From: Chenopodium formosanum
Taxonomy: Eukaryota; Streptophyta; Magnoliopsida; Caryophyllales; Amaranthaceae
Direction: 5' to 3'
DNA length: 64,000 bases
NCBI GenBank assembly: GCA_024500155.1
Contig: CM044862.1
Coordinates: 42,108,001 to 42,172,000, forward strand
Shown piece after piece: positions 13,501 to 26,011 of the stretch (positions are counted from its first letter, which is position 1; each line of letters starts with the position of its first letter). The notes beneath the pieces were generated by a model that was not told where the DNA came from, ran no database searches, and saw only the letters and a list, made by a program, of their open reading frames with translations. A program made the translations under genes and the position numbers.

Positions 13501-15210
13501 ATGTTTGAATGTGTTTGACTTTCATGTGATTTAATTAGCTTCGTTGAATGCTTTTGAGTTTCATTCGATTTTAAAAGCTTTGTTTGAATGTGTTTGACTT
13601 TCATTAGATTTAAAAAGCTTTGTTTTGATGTTGTTTAACTTTAATTTGATTCATAAAGCTTTGCATGAATGTGTTTGACTTTCCTTTAATTTCAAAAGAT
13701 GTGTTTCAATGTATTTGACTTTCATTTTGTTCAATTAGCTTCGCTGAATGCTTTTTACTTTCATTCGATTAGAAAAGCATTTTTTCAATGTGTTTAACTT
13801 TCCTTTGATTCAAAAAGCTTTTTTAAGTGTGTTCGACTTTCCTTTGATTCAAAAAGATTTGTTTGAATGTTTTTTACTTTCAAATGATTTATTTAGCTTT
13901 GTTGAATACTTTTGACTTTTATTCGATTCCAAAAGCTTTGTTTGAATGTGTTTTACTGTCATTTAGTTGAAAATCTTTGTTTGAATGTGTTTGACTTTCA
14001 TTTTATTTAAAAAGCTTTGTTTGAATGTGTTTGCCTTTCATATGATACAAAAAGCTTTGTGTGAATGTTTGTGACTTTCCTTTGATTCAAAAAGCATTTT
14101 TGAATGTGTTCGACTTTCCTTTGATTCAAAAAGATTTGTTTGAATGTTTTTGACTTTCAAATGATTTATTTAGCTTCGTTGAATACTTTTGACTTTTATT
14201 CGATTCCAAAAGCTTTGTTTGAATGTGTTTTACTTTCATTTAGTTGAAAATCTTTGTTTGAATGTGTTTGACTTTCATTTTATTTAAAAAGCTTTGTTTG
14301 AATGTGTTTGCCTTTCATTTGATACAAAAAGCTTTGTGTGATTGTTTGTGACTTTCCTTTGATTCAAAAATATTTGTTTGAATGTGTTTGACTTTCATAT
14401 GATTTTATTAGTTTCGTTGAATGCTTTTTACTTTCACTTGATTTAAAAAGCTTTGTTTGAAGGTTTTTAAATTTTATTTGAATCAAAAAGCTTTGTTTGA
14501 ATGTGTTTGACTTGCATTCAATTCAAAAACCTTTGTTTAAATGTGTTTAAATTTCATTTTATTTTAAAAGCTTTGTTTGAATGTGTTTCACTTTCCTTTG
14601 ATTCAAAAAGATTTGTTAGAATGTGTTTGACTTTCATATGATTCAATTAACTTCAATGAATGATTTTGAATTTCATTCGATCAAAAAGCGTTGTTTGAAA
14701 TTGTTTAAGTTTCATTTTATTCTAAAAGATTTGTTTGAATGTGTTTGACTTTACTTTGATTCAAAAAGATATGTTTGAATGTGTTTGACTTTCATTTGAA
14801 TCAGTTAACTTCATTGAATGATTTAAATTTCATTCAGTTAAAAAAGCATTGTTTGAATGTGTTTAACTTTCATTTGCTTCAAAAAGCTTTGTTCGAATGT
14901 GTTTGACTTTCACTTGATTCAATTAGCTTCGTTGAATGCATTTGACTTTCATTCGATTCTTAAATCTTTGTTCGAATGTGTTTAACTTTTATTTGATTCT
15001 AAAAGCTTTGTTTGAATGTGTTTGAATTTCTTTTGATTCAAAAAGTTTTGTTTGAATGTGTTTGCCTTTCCTTTGATTCAAAAAGCTTCATTGAATGAAA
15101 TTGTCTGTCATTCGATTTAAAAATCTTTTTTCGAATGTGATTGAATTTGATTTGATCAAAAAAGCTTTGTTTGAAAGTGTTTGACTTTCATTTGATTCAA
15201 AAAGCTTTGT
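4525..15210 (+). repeat. Three successive kilobase-scale duplications within the satellite
   Basis: The same unusual run of monomer variants recurs three times, starting at 4525, 7621 and 11512. The diagnostic variant is CTTCCTTAAATACTTTTAAC (CTTGCTTAAATATTTT in the third copy). Spacings are 3096 and 3891 bp. Other shared markers include TTTGTACGAATGTG (5791, 8889, 12780) and the long T-run variant (5890, 8990, 12880). The second and third blocks share about 0.8 kb near 9.7-10.5 and 13.6-14.4 kb that the first block lacks. The blocks look like recent unequal-exchange products within an older array. Confidence 0.85.
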
Positions 15211-18200
15211 TTGAATGTGTTTGACTTTCCTTTGATGCAAAAAGATTTGTTTGAATTTATTTGACTTTCATATGATTCAATTAGTTTCATTGAATGGTTT
15301 TGACATTCATTCCATTAAAAAAGCTTTATTTGAATTTGTTTACCTTCCATTTGATACAAAAACCTTTATTTGAATGTGTTTGACTTTCATTTGATTCAAT
15401 TAGATTCGTTGAATGCATTTGACTTTCATTCAATTTAAAAAGATTTAGTAGAATTGGTTTGGCTTTCATTTTATTCAAAAAGCTTTGTTTTAATGTGTTT
15501 GACTTTCATTTGATTCAAAAAGCTTTGTTATAATGTGTTTGATTTTTTTTTAAAAATTTAAACAGCTTTGCTTGAATATGTTTGACTTTCATTTGATTCA
15601 AAAAGCTTTGTTTGAATTTGTTTGACTTATATTTGATTCAAAAAGCTTTGTATTAATGTGTTTAACATTCATTTGATTTAATTAGCTTTTTTGAATGCGT
15701 TTGAGTTTAATTTGATTCAAAATGCTTTGTTTGAATGTGTTTGACTTTCGTTTAATGCAAAAAGCTTTGTTTGATTGTGTTTGACTTTCATTTAACTAAA
15801 AAACTATTGTTTGAATGTGTTTGACTTTCGTTTGATTCAAAAATCTTTGTTTGGGTGTGTTTAACTTTAATTTGATTCAAAAAGCTTTGTTAGAATGTTT
15901 TTGTCTTTCCTTTGATTCAAAAAGATTTGCTTAAATGGGTTTGACTTTCATATGATTGAATAAGATTCGTTGAATGCTTTTAACTTTTATTCGATTCAAA
16001 AAGCTTTGTTTGAATGTGTTTCACTTTCATTCGATTCATAAAAGCTTTGTTTGAATGTGTATGACTTTCATTTGATTTAAAAAACTTTGTTTAAATGTGT
16101 TTGACTTTCATTTTCTTCAAAAAGCTTTGTTTGAATGCGTTTGACTTTCCTTTGTTTTAAAAAGATATGTTTGAATGTGTTTGAATTTTTTTAACTTCCA
16201 TTTAATTCAAAAACCTTTGTGTTTGACTTTCATTTGATTCTATTAGATTCAATGAATGCATTTGACTATGCTAATTTTTGTTCGAATATGTTTAACTGTC
16301 ATATGATTCAAAAGGCTTTGTTTGAATGCATTTGACTTTCATTTAATTCAATTAACTTTGTTTAATGCACTTCACTATCATTCGATTCAGAAATCTTTGT
16401 TTGAATTTGTTAGAATTTCAATTGATTCAAAAAGCTTTATTTGAATGTTTTTAACTTTCATTCGATTTAAAAAAATTTTTTTAATATGTTTTACTTTCAT
16501 TCGATTCAAAAAGATTTCTTTGAATGTGTTTTACTTTCATTCGATTCAAAAAGCTTTATTTGAATGTGTTGAACTTTCATTTTATTCATAAAGCTTTGCT
16601 TGAATTTGTTGACTTTCCTCTTATTTAAAATGATTTTTTTCAATGTATTTGACTTTCATATAATTCAATTAGCTTCGTTGAATGCTTTTGACTTTCATTC
16701 GATTCAAAAAGCATTGTTTCAATGTGTTTAACTTTCCTTTAATTCAAAAAGCTTTTTTGAATGTGTTTGACTTTCCATTGATTCAAAAAGATTTGTTTGA
16801 ATGTGTTTGACTTTCCATTGATTCAATTAACTTCATTGATTGATTTTGAATTTTATTCGATTTAAAAAGCATTGTTTTAATGTGTTTGACTTTCATTTTA
16901 TTCTAAAAGCTTTGTTTGAATTCGTTTGACTTTCCTTTGATTAAAAAAGATTTGTTTGAATGTGTTTGACTTTCATATGATTCAATTAAGTTCATTGAAT
17001 GATTCAAAATTTCATTCGATTAAAAAAGCATTGTTTGAATGTGTTTAACTTTCATTTGATTCAAAAAGCTTTGTTCAAATGTGTTTTACTTTCACTTGAT
17101 TCAATTAGCTTCGTTGAATGCATTTGACTTTCTTTCGATTCTTAAATCTTTGTTTGAATGTGTTTAACTTTCATTTGATTCTAAAAGCTTTGTTTGAATG
17201 TGTTTGACTTTCATTTGATTCAAAAAGCTTTGTTTGAATGTGTTTGCCTTTCCTTTGATTCAAAAAGATTTGCTTAAATGGGTTTGACATTCATAAAAGT
17301 CTTTAAGCTTCGTTGAATGCTTTTGACTTGTATTCGATTCAGAAAGCGTTGTATGAATGTGTTTAACTTTCATTTGATTTAAAAAGCTTTATTTGAATGT
17401 TTTGACTTTCATTCAATTTAAATAGCTTTATTTGAATGTATTTTACTTTCATTTGATTCCTAAAGCTTTAAATGAATGTGTTCGACTTTCTTTTGTTTAA
17501 AATAATTTGTTTGAATGTGTCCGACTTTCATATTATTCAATAAGTTTCTTTTAATTGTTTTGACATTCATTCCATTCAAAAAGCTTTGCTTGAATTTTTT
17601 TTAACTTCCATTTGATTCAAAAACCTTTGTTTGAATGTGTTTGACTTTCATTTGATACAATTAGCTTCGTTGAATGCATTTGACTTTCATTCAATTTAAA
17701 AAGATTTATTTTAATTTGTTTGACTTTAATTTTATTCAAAAACCTTTGTTTGTATGTGTTTGACTTTCATTTGATTCAAAAAGCTTTATTTGAATGTGTT
17801 TGACTTTATTTTGATTCAAAAAGATATATGTGAATGTGTTTGACTTTCATTTGATTCAACAAGCTTTGTTTGAATTTGTTTGACTTTTATTTGATTCAAA
17901 AAGCTTTGTATTAATTTGTTAAACATTCATTTGATTTTATTAGCTTTTTTGAATGTGTTTGAGTTTAATTTGATTAAAAATGCTTTGTTTAAATGTGTTT
18001 GACTTTTGTTTGATGCAACAAGCTTTGTTTGTATGTGTTTGACTTTCATTTAATTAAAAAACCATTGTTTGAATGTTTTTGACTTTCGTTTGATTAAAAA
18101 AGCTTTGTTTGGATGTGTTTGACTTTCATTTGATTCAAAAACTTTGTTAAAATGTGTTTGTCTTTCCTTTGTTTCAAAAAGATTTTCTTAAATGGGTTTG

Positions 18201-20194
18201 ACTTTCATATGATTCAATAAGATTCGTTGAATGCTTTTAATTTTTTTTCGATTCAAAAAGCTTTGTTTGAATGTGTTTCACTTTCATTCGATTCATAAAA
18301 GCTTTGTTTGAATGTTTATGACTTTCATTCGATTCAAAAAACTTTGTTTAAATGTATTTGACTTTTATTTTATTCAAAAATCTTTGTTTGAATGTGTTTG
18401 ACTTTACTTTGGTTTGAAAAGATATGTTTGAATGTGTTTGAATTTGTTTAACTTCAATTTAATTCAAAAACCTTTGTGTTTGACTTTTATTTGATTCTGT
18501 TAGATTCAATAAATGCATTTGACTATGCTAATTTTTGTAAGAAATTTGTTTAACTGTCATATGATTCAAAAGGCTTTGTTTGAATGCATTTGACTTTCAT
18601 TTGATTCAATTAACTTTGTTTAATGCACTTAACTATCATTCGATTCAGAAATCTTTGTTTGAATTTGTTAGAATTTCATTTGATTCAAAAAGCTTTATCT
18701 GAATGTGTTTAACTTTCATTCGATTCAAAAAGATTTGTTTGAATGTGTTTTACTTTCATTCGATTTTAAAAGCTTTATTTGAATGTGTTTAACTTTCATT
18801 TGATTCATAAAGCTTTGCTTGAATGTGTTTGACTTTCCTTTTATTTAAAAAGATTTTTTTCAATGTATTTGACTTTCATATAATTCAATTAGCTTCGTTG
18901 AATGCTTTTGACTTTCATTCGATTAAAAAAGCATTGTTTCAATGTGTTTAACTTTCCTTTGATTCAAAAAGCTTTTTTTGAATGTGTTTGACTTTCCTTT
19001 GATTCAATAAGATTTGTTTGAATGTGTTTGACTTTCAAATGATTTATTTAGCTTCATTGAATACTTTTTACTTTCATTCGATTCCAAAAGCTTTGTTTGA
19101 ATGTGTTTGAATTTCATTTGGTTGAAATATTTTTGTTTGAACGTGTATAACTTTCATTTTATTCAAAAAGCTTTGTTTGAATGTGTTTGACTTTCATTTG
19201 ATACAAAAACTTTGTTTGAATGTATTTGACTTTCCTTTGATTTAAAAATATTTGTTTGAATGTGTTTGACTTTCATATGATTTAATTAGCTTCGTTGAAT
19301 GCTTTTTTGCTTTCACTTGATTTGAAACGCTTTGTTTGAATATTTTGAAATTTCATTTGATTCAAAAAGCTTTGTTTGAATGTGTATGACTTTCATTCAA
19401 TTTTAAAACCTTAGTTTGAATGTGTTTAAGTTTCATTTTATTCAAAAAGTTTTGTTTGAATGTGTTTCACTTTCCTATGATTCAAAAAGATTTGTTTGAA
19501 TGTGTTTCACTTTCATATGATTCAATTAACTTCATTGAATGATTTTGAATTTTATTCGATTTAAAAAGCATTGTTTTAATGTGTTTGACTTTCATTTTAT
19601 TCTAAAAGCTTTGTTTAAATGCGTTTGACTTTCCTTTGATTTAAAAAGATTTGTTTAAATGTGTTTGACCTTCATATGATTCAATTATGTTCATTGAATG
19701 ATTTAAAATTTCATTAGATTAAAAAAGCATTATTTGAATGTGTTTAACTTTCATTTGATTCAAAAAGCTTTGTTCGAATGTGTTTTACTTTCACTTGATT
19801 CAATTAGTTTTGTTGAATGCATTTGACTTTCTTTCGATTCGTAAATCTTTGTTCGAATGTGTTTAACTTTATTTTGATTCTAAAAGCTTTGTTTGAATGT
19901 ATTTGACTTTTATTTGGTTCAAAAAGCTTTGTTTGAATGTATTTGACTTTCATTTGATTCAAAAAGATTTGCTTAAATGGGTTTGACATTCATATAAGTC
20001 TTCTAGCTTCGTTGAATACTTTTGACTTGTATTCGATTCAGAAAGCTTTGTATGAATGTGTTTGACTTTCATTTGATTAAAAAAGCTTTGGTTGAATGTG
20101 TTTGACTTTCGTTTGATTCAAAAAGCTTTGTTTAAATGTGTTTAACTTTCATTTGATTTAAAAATCTTTTTTTGAATGTGTTTGTCTTTCCTTT

Positions 20195-20247
20195 GATTCA
20201 AAAAGATTTTTTTTTTTTGGAAAATAAGAGAAGATTCAAAAAGATTT
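20195..20247 (-). mobile_element. Minimal LINE insertion (relic), first copy
   Basis: A 23-bp insert (20210-20232) consists of part of a T-run plus GGAAAATAAGAGAA. It is flanked by a 15-bp direct repeat GATTCAAAAAGATTT (20195-20209 and 20233-20247). The 14 non-T bases match the 3' terminus of LINE-B (AGAAAATATGAGAA after its poly-T) at 12 of 14 positions. I read it as a LINE insertion truncated almost to its poly-A tail, minus orientation. Confidence 0.75.
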
Positions 20248-21290
20248 GCTTAAATGGGTTTGTTTTTCATATGATTCAATAAGCCTTGTTGAATGCTTTT
20301 AACTTTTATTTGATTCAAAAAGCATTGTTTAAATGTGTTTCACTTTCATTCGATTCATAAAAGCATTGTTTGAATGTGTATGACTTCCATTTGATTCAAA
20401 AAGCTTTGTTTAAATGTGTTTTAACTTTCATTTTATTCAAAAAGCTTTGTTTGAATGCGTTTGACTTTCCTTTGATTCAAAAAGATATGTTTGGATGTGT
20501 TTTTCTTTCATGTGATTTAATTAGCTTCGTTGAATGCTTTTGAATTTCATTTGATTCTAAAAGCTTTGTTTGAATTTGTTTAACTTCCGTTTAATTCAAG
20601 AACTTTTGTGTTTGACTTTCATTTGATTCTGTTAGATTCAATGAATGCATTTGACCATGCTAATTTTTATTCGAATATGTTTAACTGTCATATCATTCAA
20701 AAGGCTTTGTTTGAATGCGTTTGACTTTCATTTGATTCAATATGACTTTGTTTAATGCACTTGACTTTCATTTGATTCAGAAATCTATGTTTGAATTTGT
20801 TAGAATTTCACTTGATTCAAAAAGCTTTATTTGAATGTGTTTAACTTTCATTTTATTCTAAAGCTTTGTTTGAATGTGTTTGACTTTCCTTTGTTTCAAA
20901 AACATTTGTTTGAATGTGTTTGACCTTCATACGATTTAATTAAGTTCATTGAATGATTTAAAATTTCATTTGATTCTAAAAGCTTTGTTTGAATGTATTT
21001 GACTTTTATTTGGTTCAAAAAGCTTTGTTTGAATGTATTTGACTTTCATTTGATTCAAAAAGATTTGCTTAAATGGGTTTGACATTCATATAAGTCTTCT
21101 AGCTTCGTTGAATACTTTTGACTTGTATTCGATTCAGAAAGCTTTGTATGAATGTGTTTGACTTTCATTTGATTAAAAAAGCTTTGGTTGAATGTGTTTG
21201 ACTTTCGTTTGATTCAAAAAGCTTTGTTTAAATGTGTTTAACTTTCATTTGATTTAAAAATCTTTTTTTGAATGTGTTTGTCTTTCCTTT

Positions 21291-21344
21291 GATTCAAAAA
21301 GATTTTTTTTTTTTTGGAAAATAAGAGAAGATTCAAAAAGATTT
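21291..21344 (-). mobile_element. Minimal LINE insertion (relic), duplicated copy
   Basis: This is the same poly-T plus GGAAAATAAGAGAA insert with the same flanking GATTCAAAAAGATTT repeats (21291-21305 and 21330-21344). It was copied by the 1.1-kb tandem duplication rather than by a second insertion, because all surrounding monomers are also duplicated. The T-run is one base longer than in the first copy. Confidence 0.75.
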
Positions 21345-22876
21345 GCTTAAATGGGTTTGTTTTTCATATGATTCAATAAGCCTTGTTGAATGCTTTTAAC
21401 TTTTATTTGATTCAAAAAGCATTGTTTAAATGTGTTTCACTTTCATTCGATTCATAAAAGCGTTGTTTGAATGTGTATGACTTCCATTTGATTCAAAAAG
21501 CTTTGTTTAAATGTGTTTTAACTTTCATTTTATTCAAAAAGCTTTGTTTGAATGCGTTTGACTTTCCTTTGATTCAAAAAGATATGTTTGGATGTGTTTT
21601 TCTTTCATGTGATTTAATTAGCTTCGTTGAATGCTTTTGAATTTCATTTGATTCTAAAAGCTTTGTTTGAATTTGTTTAACTTCCGTTTAATTCAAGAAC
21701 TTTTGTGTTTGACTTTCATTTGATTCTGTTAGATTCAATGAATGCATTTGACCATGCTAATTTTTATTCGAATATGTTTAACTGTCATATCATTCAAAAG
21801 GCTTTGTTTGAATGCGTTTGACTTTCATTTGATTCAATATGACTTTGTTTAATGCACTTGACTTTCATTTGATTCAGAAATCTATGTTTGAATTTGTTAG
21901 AATTTCACTTGATTCAAAAAGCTTTATTTGAATGTGTTTAACTTTCATTTTATTCTAAAGCTTTGTTTGAATGTGTTTGACTTTCCTTTGTTTCAAAAAC
22001 ATTTGTTTGAATGTGTTTGACCTTCATACGATTTAATTAAGTTCATTGAATGATTTAAAATTTCATTTGATTAAAAAAGCATTATTTGAATGTGTTTACC
22101 TTTCATTTGATTCAAAAAGCTTTGTTCAAATGTGTTTGACTTTTACTTGATTCAATTAGCTTCGTTAAATGCATTTGACTTTCTTTCGATTCTTAAATCT
22201 TTGTTCGAATGTGTTTAACTTTCATTTGATTCTTAAAGCTTTGTTTGAATGGGTTTGACTTTCATTTGATTTAAAAAGCTTTGTTTGAATGTGTTTACCT
22301 TTCCTTTGATTAAAATTGATTTGCTTAAATGGGTTTGACATTCATATGAGTCAACAAGCTTCGATGAATGCTTTTGACTTGTATTCGATTCAAAAAGCTT
22401 GGTATGAATGTATTTAACTTTCATTTGATTTAAAAAACTTTATTTAAATGTGTTGACTTTCATTTAATTTAAAAAGCTTTGTTTGAATGTATTTGACTTT
22501 CAATTGTTTCTAAAAGCTTTAAACGAATGTGTTCGACTTTTTTTTTTATTAAAATTATTTGTTTGAATGTGTTTGACTTTCATATGATTCAATTAGTTTC
22601 GTTGAATGGTTTTTACATTCATTTCATTCAAAAAGCTTTGCTTGAATTTGTTCAACTTCCATTTGATTCAAAAATATTTGTTTTAATGTGTTTGACTTTC
22701 ATTTGAATCAATTAGCTTTGTTGAATGCATTTGACTTTCATTCAAGTTAAAAAGATTTAGTTAAATTTGTTTGGCTTTCATTTTATTTAAAAAGCTTTGT
22801 TTTAATGTGTTTGACTTTCATTTGATTCAAAAAGCTTTGTTTGAATTTGTTTGACTTTTATTTGATTCAAAATGCT

Positions 22877-22992
22877 AAGTTATAACAAACACCGAACCCC
22901 ACAAGACCAAACAAACATGCCAACCAATCACCAAACAGTTCAAGCTCTATCTCTTGCCACCTTCTAGGAAGGGTACAGGAGAAAGAGACAAG
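22877..22992 (-). mobile_element. LINE-D fragment, left part (3' UTR)
   Basis: This segment matches the 3' untranslated region of LINE-B near 34424-34540, including the CTTGCCACCTTCTA stretch. With its right part at 33329-33387 it forms a LINE fragment of about 180 bp, flanked by the 13-bp direct repeat GATTCAAAATGCT (22864-22876 and 33388-33400). The terminal 60-odd bases and poly-A tail seen in LINE-B are missing here, which is odd for a retroposed copy. The copia element splits it at 22992. Confidence 0.8.
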
Positions 22993-24303
22993 TGTTGGGG
23001 TTTGGTGAGTCCAATTCACCGCGGAAACAAACCCAAAAACAAGACCTCACTCGCAATAAATAAAACCATAAACATAATTAAATTAATCATAAGATTAAGA
23101 CAAGCTAATTACCTTTGACGCGTGCTTCGCTAAAAAATGAGCTCTTACTTAAAAGCTTCAGGTCCCGCTCACATGGAGACCTCCAACGAAGTCCACCCGC
23201 ACCAACAAAACCGACTAGGTTCAATGTCTTGGGGTTAGCAAGACCCGACCAATAAAACCTGAGTAATTATATTAAGTTCAAAGGTTTTCACTAATTGTGA
23301 TGCCTTTTTCAACTCTTAGTCAAGCATCTTTCCCAATGCCCATACTTGGGTATTTATAGGAAATGATGGGAGTATCATTTACTCTCCCATCAATGTGGGA
23401 TAGTATGATTTTTCCATTTTATTTTAAAGCTAAAATAAAATTAATAATCAAGCTAGTAATAAATCAACAAGTGGCAAGCTCATGTGAGTGGTTAGGTGAG
23501 GACCACTTGGAGAAGGTGCTGTCTAGGGCAGCCACGCCTAGCAAGCCCAGCAGGCCCAGCACTCGCATGCAAGCTGCCAGGCGCTGCTGGCCAGCAAGCC
23601 CAGCATGCTTGTGCAGGCTGCTGCTGGCCTTGTGCCTTGGCCAGCGCTGCTAGGCAGCAAGCAATGGCCTAGCCATGCTGCTGCTAGCTGTGGCGAGCTG
23701 GCGCGCCTAGCGTGCTGGCTGCTGCAGCTTGTTGCGGCATGGCTTGCTAGCCATTCCGCGCACAAGGCTGTGCCTAGCGTGCTAGCACGCACTAGGCAGC
23801 GCCTAGCCTTGCGATGCAAGCATGGGTGCGCTAGCACGCACCAGCCAGCCTAGGCTCGGCTTGGTTCGCATGCTAGCCACCATGCTAGGCCATACGCCCT
23901 TAGCACTCGGTTTGCTTGGGCATTCCGATGCTAGGGGTATTTTGGTCTTTTGTTGATTTATTACTATTTCTCGTCTCGTCTTTAACTATTTTCTACTCGA
24001 CTTCCGATGCTCGGTTTCGACGCTCTAAGCTCGAATTTACGACGTCTAAATAAATATTACTTGGTTGACTCATTAATTCCTTCTGAACTAATTCGTCGTC
24101 TCGGTTTGTTGAATGCTTGGGTGTGACCCGAAGGGTTCAGTCTAGATTAAGCTGTAATATTAATTATATATTAATATTACTGATCGGAAGCGGCCTCCAC
24201 CCAGGCATTCCGATCACTTGACCTCACTGAATATATTAGCTTTCTAATAATTCTGAACCCACTAACGGAATAGTACACTGTTCGAAGGACACCATTCCTT
24301 TCA
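22993..24303 (-). repeat. Copia LTR (3' LTR of the minus-strand element)
   Basis: 1311 bp, beginning TGTTGGGG and ending TTTCA on the plus strand. It pairs with 31897-33323. I counted about 11 differences over the first ~205 bp, so the two LTRs have diverged noticeably since insertion. It lacks roughly 116 bp present in the other LTR after the shared GGACCACTTGGAGAAGG (near 23516). It contains a GC-rich tract at 23520-23935. Confidence 0.95.
23520..23935. repeat. GC-rich GCTAGC/CCTAGC tract in copia LTR
   Basis: A sharply bounded GC-rich stretch in an AT-rich LTR. It is dense in the words GCTAGC, CCTAGC, GCATGC and CAGCAAGC, several of them palindromic. The matching tract in the other LTR is at 32550-32950. 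Frames inside (for example 23538-23837) are composition artefacts. Confidence 0.75.
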
Positions 24304-24315
24304 ATCTCCCACTTG
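24304..24315 (-). other. Polypurine tract of the copia element
   Basis: The minus strand reads CAAGTGGGAGAT directly before the 3' LTR, the usual place and composition for the plus-strand DNA primer of an LTR retrotransposon. Confidence 0.65.
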
Positions 24316-25186
24316 TCCTTCCGGACAAGTGCGCATTTTGTGTACAACCTTTTTCCTATGTGGCTTAATGTCTCTTCATGAACTATAAGGTAAGATTTAT
24401 TTTGTCATCCTTATTACGTCCAGAAGTGTTTCCCGATTCCGAGTCTAACTGTCAATAAACAGATGATTTCTAAAATCCATCCGAGCACGGCCATGCATTT
24501 TACAGTCTCGCTATACGAGTGGCCTTGTATACAACAAAGACATCTTCCCTATTTTAGTAGGGGGACATTCCCAGTCTTGTAATGTAGCTACTCTTTCTGA
24601 GAGGACCTAGTCGCCCGAGTGTTTCCGTTATAATCCCCTATTACGGCAGACGTTTGACAACATCAAAACGAACTAGTACTTAAACAAGAGAACTCACAAT
24701 ACTCATGGTCGAGGCAATAGGTTCCGATAGCCATAATGAGAAGTATACTTATGACAAATTTTTTAATTTCTTAAAGTATTCTCATAGGTCGATCTAGTAT
24801 GGTTCTAATCCAATACTTGTGCAAATGATTTATGACAATCATGTCCTTGTAGCACATGAAACGGTGATATAAATCAAACTACACACTAATCTCAATCGGT
24901 CATTAATCGTCCATCGTTTAAATTACCTTGATTAGGGATAATTTTCGATTATAATATTCAATGTTCACTTAATAGGTGTTTCCTTACCAAGACTAGTCTT
25001 GATACCCTATTTTAAATATTCTCATAATCAAATGGACTCATTATTTAATCCTAAACCACAATTAAATAGCATAACGGAGTAATAAAATATTGCATGAAAT
25101 TTTATATTACTCAAAAACTTGAATGGTTTTCCTTAGCGTCTTACATTAATTTTTCTCAAAATTAACTAAAACACTAAACAAGGAAA
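24316..25186 (-). other. Copia 3' noncoding region
   Basis: About 870 bp between the RNase H stop and the polypurine tract. I see no long frame or known domain. The base composition matches the coding part. An extra 3' region of this size is longer than usual for copia. Confidence 0.6.
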
Positions 25187-26011
25187 TCAAAGCCAGTCTC
25201 TTACATGCTTGATTCCCATTTCCTCAACGTGCTTGTTTTGCTTAACTTGAGGCAAAGGTTTAGTAAGTGGATCGGCTACATTGTCATCCGTTCGAACTTT
25301 GCAAATTCTGTTTTCACCCTCTGATTTCCATTCTCGAATCATGTGAAATCGCCGCTTGACATGTTTGACCTTCTGATGTTCCCTAGGCTCTCTGGCCTGA
25401 GCAATAGCTCCATTGTTGTCACAATAGAGGGCTATTGGACCCTTTATAGAGGGTACAACATCAAGTTCACCAACGAACTTACGAATCGAAACAGCCTCCT
25501 TAGCTGCTTCAGCAGCTACTAAGTATTCGGCTTCAGTTGTAGAATCTGCAATTGTACTCTGCTTTGCGCTCTTCCAACTAAACGCCCCTCCATTTAGAAA
25601 GAACACATATCCAGATTGCGATTTGAAATCGTCACTATCTGTCTGGAAGTTTGCGTCGGTACAACCTTCCACAACTAAATCCTCTGCACCACCATACACC
25701 AGGAATTTATCCTTCTTCCTTTTTAGGTACTTTAGGATATTTTTGGCCGCAGTCCAATGCGCCTCTCCTGGGTCTGATTAGTAACGGCTCGTAGCACTCA
25801 AGGCATATGATACATCTGGCCTAGTACATATCATGGCTTACATGATCGATCCAATAAGCAAAGCATATGGAATCTGATTCATTCTTACCCGCTCATCAAG
25901 TGTTTGTGGACACTGCTTCTTGCTTAGGGTTATGCCATGTGACATTGGCAGGTGACCTCTCTTGGCCTCCTCCATGCCAAATCGAGCAAGTACCTTATTA
26001 ATATAAGTACT
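25187..26011 (-). pseudogene. Copia pol: end of reverse transcriptase and RNase H
   Basis: Minus strand. The RNase H domain removes RNA from the RNA-DNA hybrid during reverse transcription. It shows GCTDANFQTD (first catalytic Asp), the DSTTEAEY stretch (catalytic Glu and neighbours), ALYCDNNGAIAQA (catalytic Asp) and HVKRRFHMIRE near the end, finishing ADPLTKPLPQ. The upstream linker carries CTRPDVSYALSATSRY. Two in-frame stops break it: TAA at 25839-25841, where the family usually has Tyr, and TAA at 25778-25780 (SRY*SDPG), where Gln is usual. The C-terminal 170 residues are open. Confidence 0.9.

Larger units (their letters stand above)
19876..22067 (+). repeat. 1.1-kb tandem duplication inside the satellite
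   Basis: Bases 19876-20971 are repeated almost exactly at 20972-22067, offset 1096-1097 bp. In the parts I compared by eye the copies differ only in a T-run (12 versus 13) and an A/G at 20365/21462. Both copies carry the same tiny LINE relic, so the duplication followed that insertion. The junction lies in a monomer, consistent with unequal exchange in register. Confidence 0.9.
2474..22876 (+). repeat. Tandem satellite array, ~40-bp monomer, main block
   Basis: About 20.4 kb of head-to-tail AT-rich monomers, mostly 39-41 bp. The common monomer contains AAAAAGCTTTG (a HindIII site), then TTTGAATGTG and TGTTTGACTTTCATTTGA. A second monomer class begins CTTCGTTGAATGC and recurs every few units; a third has the AAAAAGATTTG variant. 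This gives a higher-order pattern. Monomers diverge by single substitutions and short indels. Short T-runs (for example 3240, 4105, 5890, 8990) recur at one variant monomer. Apparent reading frames inside are monomer read-throughs, not genes. Confidence 0.97.

Noticed and set aside
19804..22424. Open frames at 19804-19989 and 22233-22424
   Set aside because: Same satellite read-through as above.
2474..22876. Possible CRISPR array
   Set aside because: The repeats are contiguous variants without unique spacers, and the context is a plant genome.
23363..23853. Overlapping Ala/Leu/Cys-rich frames on both strands in the copia LTR
   Set aside because: They follow the GC-rich repetitive tract, overlap each other on both strands and have no similarity to a known domain.
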